From the NCBI GenBank assembly GCA_948567375.1, contig OX419755.1:35655001-35719000 (forward strand): 64,000 bases of DNA, in the 5' to 3' direction. The notes under the pieces were generated by a model. That model searched no databases. It saw only the letters and a list, made by a program, of their open reading frames with translations, and had not been told where the DNA came from. A program made the translations under genes and the position numbers. This document shows positions 10,661 through 21,553 of the stretch, one piece after another (position 1 is the first letter of the stretch; each line of letters begins with the position of its first letter). Origin of the DNA: Lunularia cruciata (Eukaryota > Streptophyta > Marchantiopsida > Lunulariales > Lunulariaceae).

Positions 10661-11330
10661 TCTCCTCTAAACTCTCCAATCTACTCTCCTACTCAACAAC
10701 AAGTCTCTCTTGCTCCTTAGTCACTCAAACACAATCATCTAATACACACTCTATCAATAGAACAAGAGCTGGAGAGGACTCTTAGGTGCGAGGGGTGAGG
10801 TGCACTCTCTAGGGACAAAGAAGGAGTAGAAGAGGGAGAAGGAGCTTTATCAAAGGATGAAGATGTACAAGGAACTCCCTCAAGAAAACTACCACTCCCT
10901 AACCTCATTATTGGTAAGGCATATGTCTAAGCACAAATATGTTAAACACATGTTCACATTAGGTACGTATAGTAATCCCCATCAAGTAAAACTCACTTTC
11001 AATCAAGTAAATACACAAGATCATTAATTAAGGTATGTTTAATTAAATCATTTATTAAATCTAATAATGATGTATACAATAAATACTTTATATGTTTTCT
11101 AACAATCAAAACATACAAAATATGCCAAAACTATCTACTTTATCAATCACTGTCCTTATCCTCTTTCTCACCCTCCCCATCATCAACACTCTTGTCCTTG
11201 TCCTCATTCCTTCCATCCTCTTTATCTCATCATCTTCTCTATTGCGTACAATCTCCTCCTCTCTCTCACTCAAGTAGGACACTTCCTCCTCATGAATGTA
11301 ATCTCTCTCCACAAAGAGGTAAGTGAGTTT
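10661..11330 (-). pseudogene. Broken coiled-coil reading frame, part 2
   Basis: Minus-strand continuation of the interrupted frame at 3178-4304. The unit EQERLVVE*ESRLESLEEI next to the insertion joins the repeat units on the other side. Upstream on the minus strand, 11312-11106 encodes a Glu/Arg-rich stretch (SEREEEIVRNREDDEIKRME). No family is recognised. Confidence 0.35.
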
Positions 11331-12611
11331 CTGCCCGAGGAAGGTGACTTTGAACTTGTGCCCATTACGTCTCCCATTTGACTTTGCAAACTCTTCACCT
11401 CCTTAGTGATAGCTTGAAATACTAACTCCTCCAATCGTTAATCCTCCACACCAAATCTCCTCAATTTTATTTGGTGTTGAGGACCAAATGCCCAAGTAGA
11501 ATCTTGGGCCAAATCATTGGTGCCACAAGTGCATCCATCATCTGGAAGAAGCCCTAAATGCAAGATAGACATATTGCCTTGCCAAATACCTCTTTGCAAC
11601 CCTATCTCTTTATGGAAACCAATCAGAATAATTGTGTAAGGAACCATACTCCTTCTTGGTGTCCTTCCTCTTTGCATTGCAAGTGCATCTTGACTTACAT
11701 CCATTGTCAATTGGAATTGCCTCTCTTTAACAGACCATGTGTAAGTATTCTTATGCCAAGAACACACAAACTTTATACATGCAAGTACTTACAAAAGTCC
11801 ACAAGAAACAAGTGTAAGCATGTAAGTTCATAAAGGAAGCAGTTAGATGCCACTTGAAGACACTCGCAAATAGTGACAAGTAATATGGTTCAAAAGAGAA
11901 GACATAAGAAACCATTGGTAGGTACTATGGGACATAGTAGCAACGCTTTATAATGTTGGATGCCACCCATTGACACTATAGGACAAGGCAAGTGAAAAAG
12001 GTAAAAATTGGTAGACATCAAGTGGTGTCCAATGATGTTGTGGGACACAAAAAGTCACTAGGTGATATAGGGTTTTAGGATTAAAGAGCAGGCATGTGGA
12101 GCGACATCCAAAGACAATGTGGGATAGGCCAAGACCCATTGGGCAATACTCATAGATGTTATGGGATAGGGCAAGTAACATGGATTGGCGCCCAATGATG
12201 TTGATGATTAGACTCAAGAAATATAAAGAAAACTTGACATTGGGGTTCAAACACAATCAAAAAGCAAGAAAGAATGGAGAATAGGAGAAAAAAAACTTTT
12301 GGGTAAGGGTAGCCAAAGGGTTATTTTCAAGCCAAGAACATCCAGATCAATCCCCTTGATTCCAAGGAGGTTAATCCATCCAAGACCATTTTATGAAGAT
12401 AGCTAGGTGTTGGATTGTGTGAAAACCAATTAACCAATCTCCTTCTTGAATATTGATCATGTCTTCACCATCAACAATCTTCATAATTCCAAATTTCTAC
12501 CATGGGAAATTTATTTCTACACTTTGGAACTTGCTTTCCTCTCAAAATTTGCTCTCTTTCAAAATTTGCTCTCTTTCAAATTTTCTTTCATCTCACTTGC
12601 TCTTCTACCAA

Positions 12612-12664
<53 letters not shown>

Positions 12665-13643
12665 TTTCTCTCCTAAACCTTCCTAAATGGCACCCCTTTT
12701 GGTCCTAAATAGCAACAAGTCTCTCCCAAACCCCTCTCAAACTGCATTCCTTCTTCTCCTCGCCTTCTTTTTGTAAGTTGTACTCTTGATTGGCACACTA
12801 CTCCTTCAAAAACCCAAAATTATCTAGTCTTCAAACACCAAGTCTAGTCTTTGAAAAGTAGAATTTTCCTCCTCCTTTTTAAAGCCAAATTTCTCTTCAA
12901 AAATGTGCAAAATGGTGACTTCTTTGCAGAAGGTGCAAGTTTGTGTAACCACTTAGATGATCTCTTAAATTTATATTTTTCTTGGAAAAAATCACAATTT
13001 AACACAAAAAATCTAAATTTTAAGAAAAAATACAAAATTTTGAGCGGCAACCAATGGCAACATACAATATGACACATTGTCAACTGGCATATCTAGACCA
13101 TTGCCTCAAGAATTGGCTCCTTCCAAATTACATGGGTGCCATTGTGTAGCAATGGGCACCAACTTTTTGTCCTTAACCTAAACCCACCACACAAGGTGGC
13201 AATGAGTGCCAACCTTTTGTTGGAAACCCTTTTCCATCTTCACCAAGTGGTAGCCAACATCTCCTTGTGCCTTTTCCCATCCACACTAGGTATCAATTGG
13301 CACCAACCTACCAACCAAAGCCTTTCTGTTCACATCAAGCGTCATCCAATGCTTTTTAACATCCATTCCAAGTGTCAATTGGCTTTGATGGATCAACCAC
13401 ACCTTGCGATGGCATCAACATGCATCAATGGGCTCCAATGTGCTTCAAACAATACCAAACTTGGATGGAAAGGGTTCAAAAAAGGTTCCTAGAATACTAA
13501 ATTGTAAATAAAATAGGTTCATGCATAAGAAAAAGACTAGTGCTTAATATTTCCAAAAAATACAACATCATGAAGAAGAATAAGAGAAGGACTTGGTGCT
13601 TATTATCTACTAAAATATTTTTTTATTACAAAGGAGCATGTTC
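11331..13643. other. Gene-free spacer with simple repeats
   Basis: No convincing gene. Contains the GGCACC-type degenerate repeats (about 11938-12200 and 13080-13480), a CT-rich tract and a (CT)n microsatellite around 12611-12657. Open frames over the CT run are low-complexity artefacts. Confidence 0.6.
12611..12657. repeat. (CT)n microsatellite
   Basis: About 23 CT units without visible interruption, preceded by CTCTTTCAAAATTTG direct repeats. Confidence 0.95.
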
Positions 13644-14981
13644 TTATTCTATTTCCTTGAGATGGTGAGCAGTGCATTGTTGCATCACTCTTGCCATACT
13701 TTCTTACCTACCAAGCTCCATTCCATTAAGAGAAATTTCTATATCTACTTGAGTTTCCTGGTAAATATGCCATCATCTCTAACCAAACATCAGACCTTTT
13801 GATACAAAAGTTATGTAAAATAATGAAAATTGAAACTCACTTTAACAAATATGCATTTCTATTATGTCTTTAAGTTGCACTCTCAACTCCTTGCGAGATT
13901 GGAATCTAACTTTCAATACTCCTATATAATGCTCATTTATCACCCTTGCCTTTGCCAAATATTTGTTGAATATTTGCTTGTCCTCTCATTAGGCCCCCTT
14001 GAAGGTAAGGACTAGGTGATGCATGGATACATAACCTAAATCACCTAAAAGCTACTCTTTGGCCTCAAAACTAAGACTATCTCCCTCTCCAATTCAAATC
14101 AGTTCACAATGATGATGTTTTCAAACGTATAATATCGTGACATGACCTTTACATTCCTGCAAATAAACAAATCAAAACTTGAAGGTGCATAAAATCTAAT
14201 CAATTTTGAACACTTTGACAAAGGAAGAAGTAGATATTGAACACTTACCTCTTGTAAAATGTATAATTCACCTTTTATCATCACAAATCACTTGGCAGTT
14301 TATGGAATAGTAGCCCTTTTGGCTAAAATATATTTCTCCATCCACTATAGGTCAAGTTGCAAGAGGAAACAATGTTCCATCTACCAAACCTACACAACTA
14401 AGGAAACCTTTGTGTGCAAAAATTGCTGATATTCTCCTTCTCTCCTTCTGCTCAGGCCATACCACTTGACTACTCATCAAATTTAATATGGTTATCATGA
14501 CTTGATCTGTAAAGGCAATTGCTGAACCTACACTAATGCCCCAAACATTTAACCCCCTTGCAACACAAGCTCCATTACTATGATGCCCAAATCTATTGAG
14601 AGCAAGAGCTACTTGGATCCACACTAGTGTTTGCTGCTCCCACCAGAACTTCTTTTGAAATACCCCCTAATCTTGTATCAGATCTACGTATGTTGAAAAA
14701 TAATCAAAGTCCATTCTAGTAAAATAGCGGAATGCTTTCACATCTAAGCCTTTAAAATATTTAATCACAATTTAATGGCTTTGAGGATATGTAACTATAG
14801 GTTCTAAGTACCCATGCAAATATGCATACTCCCACCTACTAAGCAATAGTTCTAGCATATCTAGATCTCATTCTTCATCTTCTAGTTCATCCAACATTAT
14901 CTCCAAATTTAAGTGGATAATCCATTGGTTATGTTTCTTAATGTTTTTGGTTAGTTCTTTATGAGTGCTACCTCTTGGCAT
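13644..14981 (-). pseudogene. PIF/Harbinger transposase relic, copy 1
   Basis: Minus strand from the ATG at 14981 (MPRGSTH-like start shared with copy 2 at 48010). The 90-residue segment at 14624-14352 matches the Harbinger DDE nuclease pattern: QVALALNRFGHHSNGACV, a helix-turn-helix-like stretch, then FAHKGFLSCVGLVDGTLFPLA, whose VDGT aspartate is the first catalytic residue. The C-terminal part, homologous to 53278-53523, lies near 13644-13900 with stops and frameshifts. The enzyme would cut and paste DNA flanked by short inverted repeats with a 3-bp target. I could not fix the terminal repeats. Confidence 0.75.
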
Positions 14982-17278
14982 GTTCTTCTCTATTTTCCTT
15001 AATTCTAAAATCCACTTGCAAACAAACACAATTAATTCACACTCTCTTCATGCTCTCTATAGAATGACCACTCAAAGGAGATTCTTTGAGAAAAATGAAT
15101 CACTATGAATTCACACTCTTTGAAATGTAGAGAGATCACTCAAGCTAGTAAATCCACTCTCTAAAACAAGAGAACCGCGTTCAAGCAAATTAATTGATTG
15201 TTATGAATTCCACTAGTAGAGAGACTCTTTCAAGCAAGGAAATTGAGAAAATTGGATGGGCTGCAATTGCATTCACTCCCCATCCTTCCCACCCACCGGT
15301 CAGTTTCTTGATCTTTTGATCTAGATCTAGAGAAGAACCATCTCCTGCTTTGGTGGCTAGCACTTAGATTCAAATTAAATCAGACATTCCTTGACCCTAA
15401 ATTGTAATTAAGGCTTTATGGTTTGCCATGGAACACTTCATATCCCTTATTTCCTACAAACCACCTATTATAGAGTTTGCTAACTTGGACGGAAGTCCGT
15501 AGTAGGTCTTTTTCTTCCTCTCACCCGAACCCCGTACCTATTATGCTTACACTTAGTAAAACTCATATGAAAATATATAGAGCTTAGTAAACTATTTCTG
15601 AAATCCCTATTATTATGTATGACCAATATCTAACCTATGTTGCTTGATCTATGAATTTTATGTAAAACAACTCTGATATATGGAAAATTGTAAAATATGT
15701 AAAATTGAATCCAAACCCCTCTTAGGACAGAACCGATCCAAAGTAAGGAAGTAAGGAACTGCAAGTCGAGGTATCTACGCAAAGGCAAGTCTAAAACAAG
15801 AAGGAATTGCCTCCAAACATTTGCTAATGCGATAGATTGAATATAAAATGAGCTAATGCTTTAAAATTTTGAAAGTATGAAGTCAATATCTATATACTAG
15901 TTTCATACATTAAACTCTAGAAATGTAAATGAACTAATAACCATAACCTCTAGTACAGTGAATTAATAGATAATAATTATATACTTATTCATATCTCATG
16001 GTTGGCATCACGTACCTTTTTGAATTTACCAAAAGACTTATATTATTGTATTGTTGAGATTGTAATATTTCACTCTATTGTGAGTATTCAAGGTGGCAGA
16101 ACAAAACATTATCCATGTCACATAACCATCCTATCTCAGCAAACACCTAAGATCTAATACCTCTCATGGGGTCTAGAAATTTTTATTGTTTTTCCTATTA
16201 ATAAAAAATACCAACTTTGTGTATGAGTAAGTTAGTTTCAGAATGTTATAGTATATAAATTATATTTGACCAAATAAAATAAATACATAAATAAATAAAT
16301 AAATCTATCTCCTAAGGTGTGTGCAGTATACGAGGTAACTTGCCATGAGATGTTCACGAACTCTTATAACATATTTCCTATGCTTGTACAGCCTACAACA
16401 CATGCTTACATTTCTTGAAAGCTTTGTTTAATACGTGTGCGGGAGGTCAAATCCTTTGGTTAAACACCACCATCTCAGAAGCTATCTCTAAAACGAATCG
16501 ATTAGATCCTATATCTATCTATGATCTTATTGCACTTACGCATATCTAATTTTGTATTTAGTAATTATGTTTAATTGGACTGTCTGCTTTCATGTTTCAA
16601 GAACTTGCAATCTATAAATTTTATATATCAAAATTTGATGAAATCCTATTCAGTTTTACAGATACTGTCCAATAACTACCATATTTCATGTACTTTAGCT
16701 AATTCCATATGCTTTTGTTATAATTTACGAGAGGATTGTTAGCGATTATAGTTCAGGACGCTATTTGACTACAGCTCTCACACAAAGCAAGAAAGAATGG
16801 TCGGGTAAAATTAATCATGTGGAGTACTAAACTGCTATATCACTATTTTGCTGATTTCCTATAAATCATTATTTTGCTCAAAAGAAAATTGAGTCTAGTC
16901 TGAGTGGTAAAAGCTTGTTGGGGCAGTCCACTTCATAATTTAAGAACATCGTTTACTGTATATCTTCTCACGACATTAATAAAGTTCATTAATTTCATCT
17001 ACACGAGAGTTACTCAAAACTTGATTTATTTAGAAGAGGTCCAATTGTCTTGCTGGCTCGCACCTTCTTAATCCCAAAGACCAATGTTAATCTATTCTTC
17101 CAAATGGAAACAGTGATACAACAAGTTGAAGGAATCAATGTTGTTGCTGAAATCATGCTAATGTCAGACAGCAGACGGCAGACAACCGGGAAGACGGAAA
17201 GACCGACGACGGAAGAGAAAGGGGGACGCAGGCGAACAGATAAACGTCGAAACACCGGAAGACTTACTTACCGTGATA
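14982..17278. other. AT-rich spacer without recognisable genes
   Basis: Stops are dense in all frames. A short (AAAT)n stretch near 16276-16304 is the only clear repeat. Confidence 0.6.
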
Positions 17279-17289
17279 CCATGGAAAGA

Positions 17290-17368
17290 GAAGAAAGGCG
17301 ACCGCGTAGGATAACAAGATGGGAAGACCCAAATCAAGCCGTACAAGGATGAAACATAAGAGGGAAAC
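17290..17368 (-). mobile_element. 79-bp 5'-truncated LINE 3' end
   Basis: Carries the same terminal sequence as the large LINE at 23485 (GAAGAAAGGCGACCGCGTAG on the plus strand, then GATGGGAAGACCC...TCAAGCCGTACAAGG). A perfect 11-bp duplication CCATGGAAAGA lies at 17279-17289 and 17369-17379. Severe 5' truncation is typical of target-primed insertion. Confidence 0.85.
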
Positions 17369-18441
17369 CCATGGAAAGATACCACGGAAAGGAAGAAATT
17401 TGAAAGGCAGTATTCGGATGCCGCGTAATGATGGATATTGATACTCAAAGGACCATGGTATGCTATGCCATGATCGGAGCCCTCCTTGCGGGTATACATA
17501 CACAGCAAAGCAGATCACCATATCCGCACGCAGCCGCTCATCGAGTTGTCGGGCTCGCGCAAAGATGACTGGCTCAACCGGCAGTGGAGTTCAAACCGAC
17601 CGGCAATAGAAAGCCTCCACCAGGGTTGGATTCCCCGCGGTCAACCGGACGGAATTACTGGGAATGGGATTTCCGACGCGTGGTGGGTGAAAGCAACTCC
17701 CGCCATAGTCGTGGTGAGAGTTAACTCCGGTCGAGTTACTGTGCTGTAGTTTGTAAGTGAGAGTCGTCGTAGTAGAGTGCGTACCGTGAAGACGAAGAAG
17801 CAGAAGGCGACGAACAAGTTCGGTTCGCGAGACAGAGAGAAAGGAAGGAAGGAGAAGAAGGCTCACGTTGTTGGCTGGCTCGAGAGACACACAGAGAGAG
17901 AGAAGAGCATTTGCGCTGCTGCTGCAACAGCTCCGAAGAAAGGGAGGAAGAGCAACAATAGTGCTTATCTCCAACATCGTGTCGACTCGCCTGTTTTGAT
18001 AGTGCGTTAGGAGTAGTCGGGGAAGTCGAAGTAGCTGTAATAGTGCATGTGCGATTATTAATAATTGTTCAGTGGAGTGGTCGATGCTTTTGGTTTGTAA
18101 TGGCGAGTGAGGAATTTGAGCAAGCGAGCGTGTGTTTACAGTCCGGCTGATCTGGGAGTGAAGCGCAGTTTTGAACGGGGGGAGGTAGCATTGGTGGGAG
18201 GAAAAATAGTCGAGGGCGAAGGTGGTGGTGAGGAAGGAAAACGATTTTGGAACCGGCTACTGGAAGTTGAGGGAGAGGGGGAGGATTAAATTTTGCTGCT
18301 GACCAAGTGCGAGTATTTTCGGGTTTGTGTGCTGTTGTGTTCTTCCCGCTGGTGTGTGTTTGGTTCACTCGAGGATTCTGGTGTTGTTGGAGCATTTCGA
18401 GTGTGCTGAGGATTGTGTTGGTTTGTTGTGGTGGTGGTCAG

Positions 18442-18813
18442 ATGGGGCGGGCTAAAGTTTTGACGAAGAAACTGCCTATATCAACTCCAAAAGAGGTGCT
18501 GGAGAGCACCGCATCGAATCCTGTACCTGTGCAAAGAAAGAGGGGGCGACCGCGGAAAGTTGCGAAAGAGGAACTGCCAGTGGAAGAGAAGAAAGTGGAG
18601 GAGGAGACAGTTCAGCTCACAGAGAGTGTGGATGCTGGGAAGAAGCGGAAGAGGGCGAAAAAGCTTGGCGAATCAACCGAGTCGGGGGCTGACAGCAATG
18701 GAGCAGGGAAGTTTGTCGAAGAGCCTGTCAAGCCACAGATCGCTAAACGAGAAGGAAGTAGGCGGAAGAGTGAACCACGACGAGCTGCAGGTGCTTGTAT
18801 TGATACGCTGTGA
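18442..18813 (+). CDS. Small basic AT-hook protein
   Basis: The 123-residue frame begins MGRAKVLTKK. An AT-hook-like core RKRGRPRKV lies at residues 32-40, followed by an acidic Glu-rich stretch (about 42-60), KKRKRAKK at 67-74 (likely nuclear localisation) and a basic C-terminal SRRKSEPRRAA at 96-106. An AT-hook at the N-terminus with an SRRKS.PRRAA end resembles a conserved uncharacterised plant nuclear protein family I know only loosely. AT-hooks bind the minor groove of AT-rich DNA. The frame is open 45 codons further upstream, but that part is Trp/Cys/Val-rich and looks like 5' UTR. A possible splice donor (GCTGCAG|GTGCTT) just after PRRAA suggests the last residues GACIDTL may be intron read-through. 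Confidence 0.6.
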   Translation: MGRAKVLTKKLPISTPKEVLESTASNPVPVQRKRGRPRKVAKEELPVEEKKVEEETVQLTESVDAGKKRKRAKKLGESTESGADSNGAGKFVEEPVKPQIAKREGSRRKSEPRRAAGACIDTL

Positions 18814-20635
18814 TTCCTGTCATGCGGTGGTCTGAGGATTTCCCGATTGTCTGTGTTTCTCGCAGTAGATGTTTACGCTCAGGCCAGGTAGTTCTTGCTG
18901 GGAGCGGGAAGCTTCGAATGTACAGGGATGTGAAAGAGAGGAGAGCACAGCTGAGCCAAATTATCGCTCTTTACGGGATTGCTAATCCTAATGACTGTCC
19001 CTGGCCAAGATTCGTTAGAGGCAATAGTTGTCAGAGGTCCGGAGCTAGAACATGTATATTGTTCCTGCGCATAGATATATACTTTCTAGACTCAAAATTC
19101 TGGACATGTAAAAGTACTTTTGTTGGTGAGATTCGTCTCAGCTTTTGGGCCCTACCTCGGTTGTGCAGGGTTGTTTTTGCAGTAGAAGCATGTGATTCGT
19201 TTGGTCGATGGTGGTTGGTTCACGTTGTACCTTATTCAAATCCATTAAAGCATCTATGAATGGACATCGTGTGCTCCTATTCTACGGAGAGCTTGTACTG
19301 CGGCTCCAAGCTGGCAACCGAATCCCCGATCCGTTAGTAGAGCTTCAAATTTCGTATCTGTTATGTGTGATTTATAGATTTTACAATGTATGTCATGCAA
19401 TGTTTTCTTTGTATTATGGTCATTTTATTTCTCAGTCTGGGAATGTTCCTGTTAAAGTTATACTAACCTGGGAAGCTTTTTGTTCGGTGCGCAATGACTA
19501 ATTTTGAGTAGCTTCAGCAACGCCGAGCGATTGTCCTCCATCCTGTTTCACGAAGCAGTCTTCAGTTTCGCTGTTGACTGCTTCCACAGTATCACGTCAT
19601 ATGCGGCAGACACTACTTCTATCACTGGGTATCAGCTGTATTCTCCTTCTTTTGTGTATCATATCGTAGATGAGCACTTGAATTTTAGGAGTGGGTAGGT
19701 AGGGGTCTGAAGACTTCATATGTCAGCTGTTGTTCCTGTTGGTTTTTCCTTTTTTCTATGGTTGGCAGTGGGGATTAAATATATGGAGGAACAGTGTGCA
19801 TCGCCAGTGCTAGCTGCGGTAGTCAGTTTGAATTGTACGAAGCTACTACTTCCTACTGGTACGTAGTCATCTTTCTCGTAGTCTACGACCTAACCTGCGG
19901 TGTTAATTTTGATTTCCGCGGAGCACAACGTATTTGAGCACATTTGATTCACTACTACTGTTCCTTTTCCCTGTTACTTCCATCATTGCGCCTGCATTAT
20001 TATCTTCGCTCATTGTTAGCGAGCTTGTTTGGAAAGAAAATATCCATTCTGGTCAACCTACGCACTGAGGAGGATTGACGATCGTGTCAGCTAGATTGAT
20101 ATGATGGGGGAGGAAAAGAAATTGGCTCTTGTCTATCTGGATTTAGCCGACGTCAGTCAGAACAGATAGTGGAGACTGTCAAGGTTAACACCTCACAAGG
20201 GCTCTTCCCAGGGCGTGCATGTCGAAGCGGCTAATCTACGTATACTATTAAGAGTGGTATTGGCTTAACATAGTGGCGAGCTAGTCTCAGCTGATTTTAC
20301 TACATTATTAGTCCCTCAGTATGTCGATTGCCTGTGTCCTCTAGTTACTTTGAATGACATGGTCCAGAAGTTCGTTTCCTGCCAGTCATCTAAGGAGTTC
20401 CCTCTCAGGGTCCATCTCGAGCTGTAGAACAGTAGCTCATTTCCATGGCTACTGTTCTACTGATCACAATACCTGAGGAAAAGATTGGTACCCTATAACC
20501 AATTTGAAGCACCAACTCCATATCTGCCCGGAGAATAGCTCTGCAACCTTTACCAGGTGGATGTTTTACTTAGCTAACGAATGAATTTGTCAAAGCTTAC
20601 AATCGCAAATCCCAGTAAGTGATCCAGCCAGCATG

Positions 20636-20678
20636 CTTTCAGCGAAACACATAAGGAACTTATGTGTTTCGCTGAAAG
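20636..20678. repeat. Perfect 20-bp hairpin with 3-base loop
   Basis: Left arm CTTTCAGCGAAACACATAAG (20636-20655), loop GAA, right arm its exact reverse complement (20659-20678). Confidence 0.97.
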
Positions 20679-21315
20679 TAAACTTAGAGTAACTATCCTG
20701 ATGATCGGAGGAAGTGAATTGAGATGCACCAAGTCTTGCGGAAGATGTCTGCCTCTTCATCAAGATTCTCCTCAGTAGATGAGCAGTTATATATGTCTGC
20801 ATTCTGAGGCTGGATCAGTGAATTTGTTTGCAGTCTTTTGTGTTTCGGATCGAAATTATCAATGTCCTAGGTATTGAAGTTACTTCATGTAAGAAAGAAA
20901 CGCAAGAAACAAGTATGTCTTCTTTGCAGACTTCGGAAACTACGGCAGTCATGGATCTCCACTGGGTTGAGCCCTATTCAAGGTTATTGACTCGAGGTTT
21001 AGATTTTCTGCTCCAGGGAATGTTTAGTCTGCTTCTTACATGTGCAAGGGCTATTGTGAGATGGCAGCGAAGGTGTGTGCCTACCTGACATAGACAGACA
21101 TATCGTGGGATGCCCTACTCAGTTGTCACTGAAATTGGAGAAAGGCAGCATAGAAATGTCTTCTTTACCACCCAACATGACCGGCAGCCAGAATGTTCGA
21201 AGGCCCAATCCAGCGTGTTTTGAGATTAGGAGTTTCTGCGATTGTCTACCCTTCTCGTGATTTTCCTTTACCTTGTCCACAGCAGTGTGTCCGCTGGAAA
21301 GAAGTGCAGATGAAA

Positions 21316-21553
21316 TAATAGCACTTATATCGGAGGAGCCGAAGTGTTTTTCTTCAACATAACTAGAAGTATCATTTGAAACAAGCTAAACCTGTGGAAT
21401 GGACTCTGTATGTTGCACACTCCTCTCAAATAGTAGCGCTTCTATCGAAGGAACCCAAGTGTTTTTCTTCATCATAACTACAAGTATCACCACATTGTAA
21501 TAATTGAAACGAGCAAACCTGTGGAAATGGACTGTACATTGCACACTCGTCTC
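21316..21553 (+). repeat. Two-copy diverged tandem duplication, unit about 115-125 bp
   Basis: Units at about 21316-21428 and 21429-21553 share AAGTGTTTTTCTTCA.CATAACTA.AAGTATCA and AACCTGTGGAA.TGGACT, ending GCACACTC.TCTC. The second has a short insertion. Confidence 0.8.

Noticed and set aside
12446-12708. Overlapping Ser/Leu-rich open frames
   Set aside because: They are products of the (CT)n microsatellite and its CT-rich flank, open in all three frames.
17164-17521. Minus-strand open frames of about 85-114 residues
   Set aside because: They cross the 79-bp LINE insertion and its duplications, show no domain and have unrelated composition in each part.
20636-20678. microRNA precursor
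   Set aside because: Arms of exactly 20 bases with a 3-base loop cannot yield a standard plant duplex with flanking stem.
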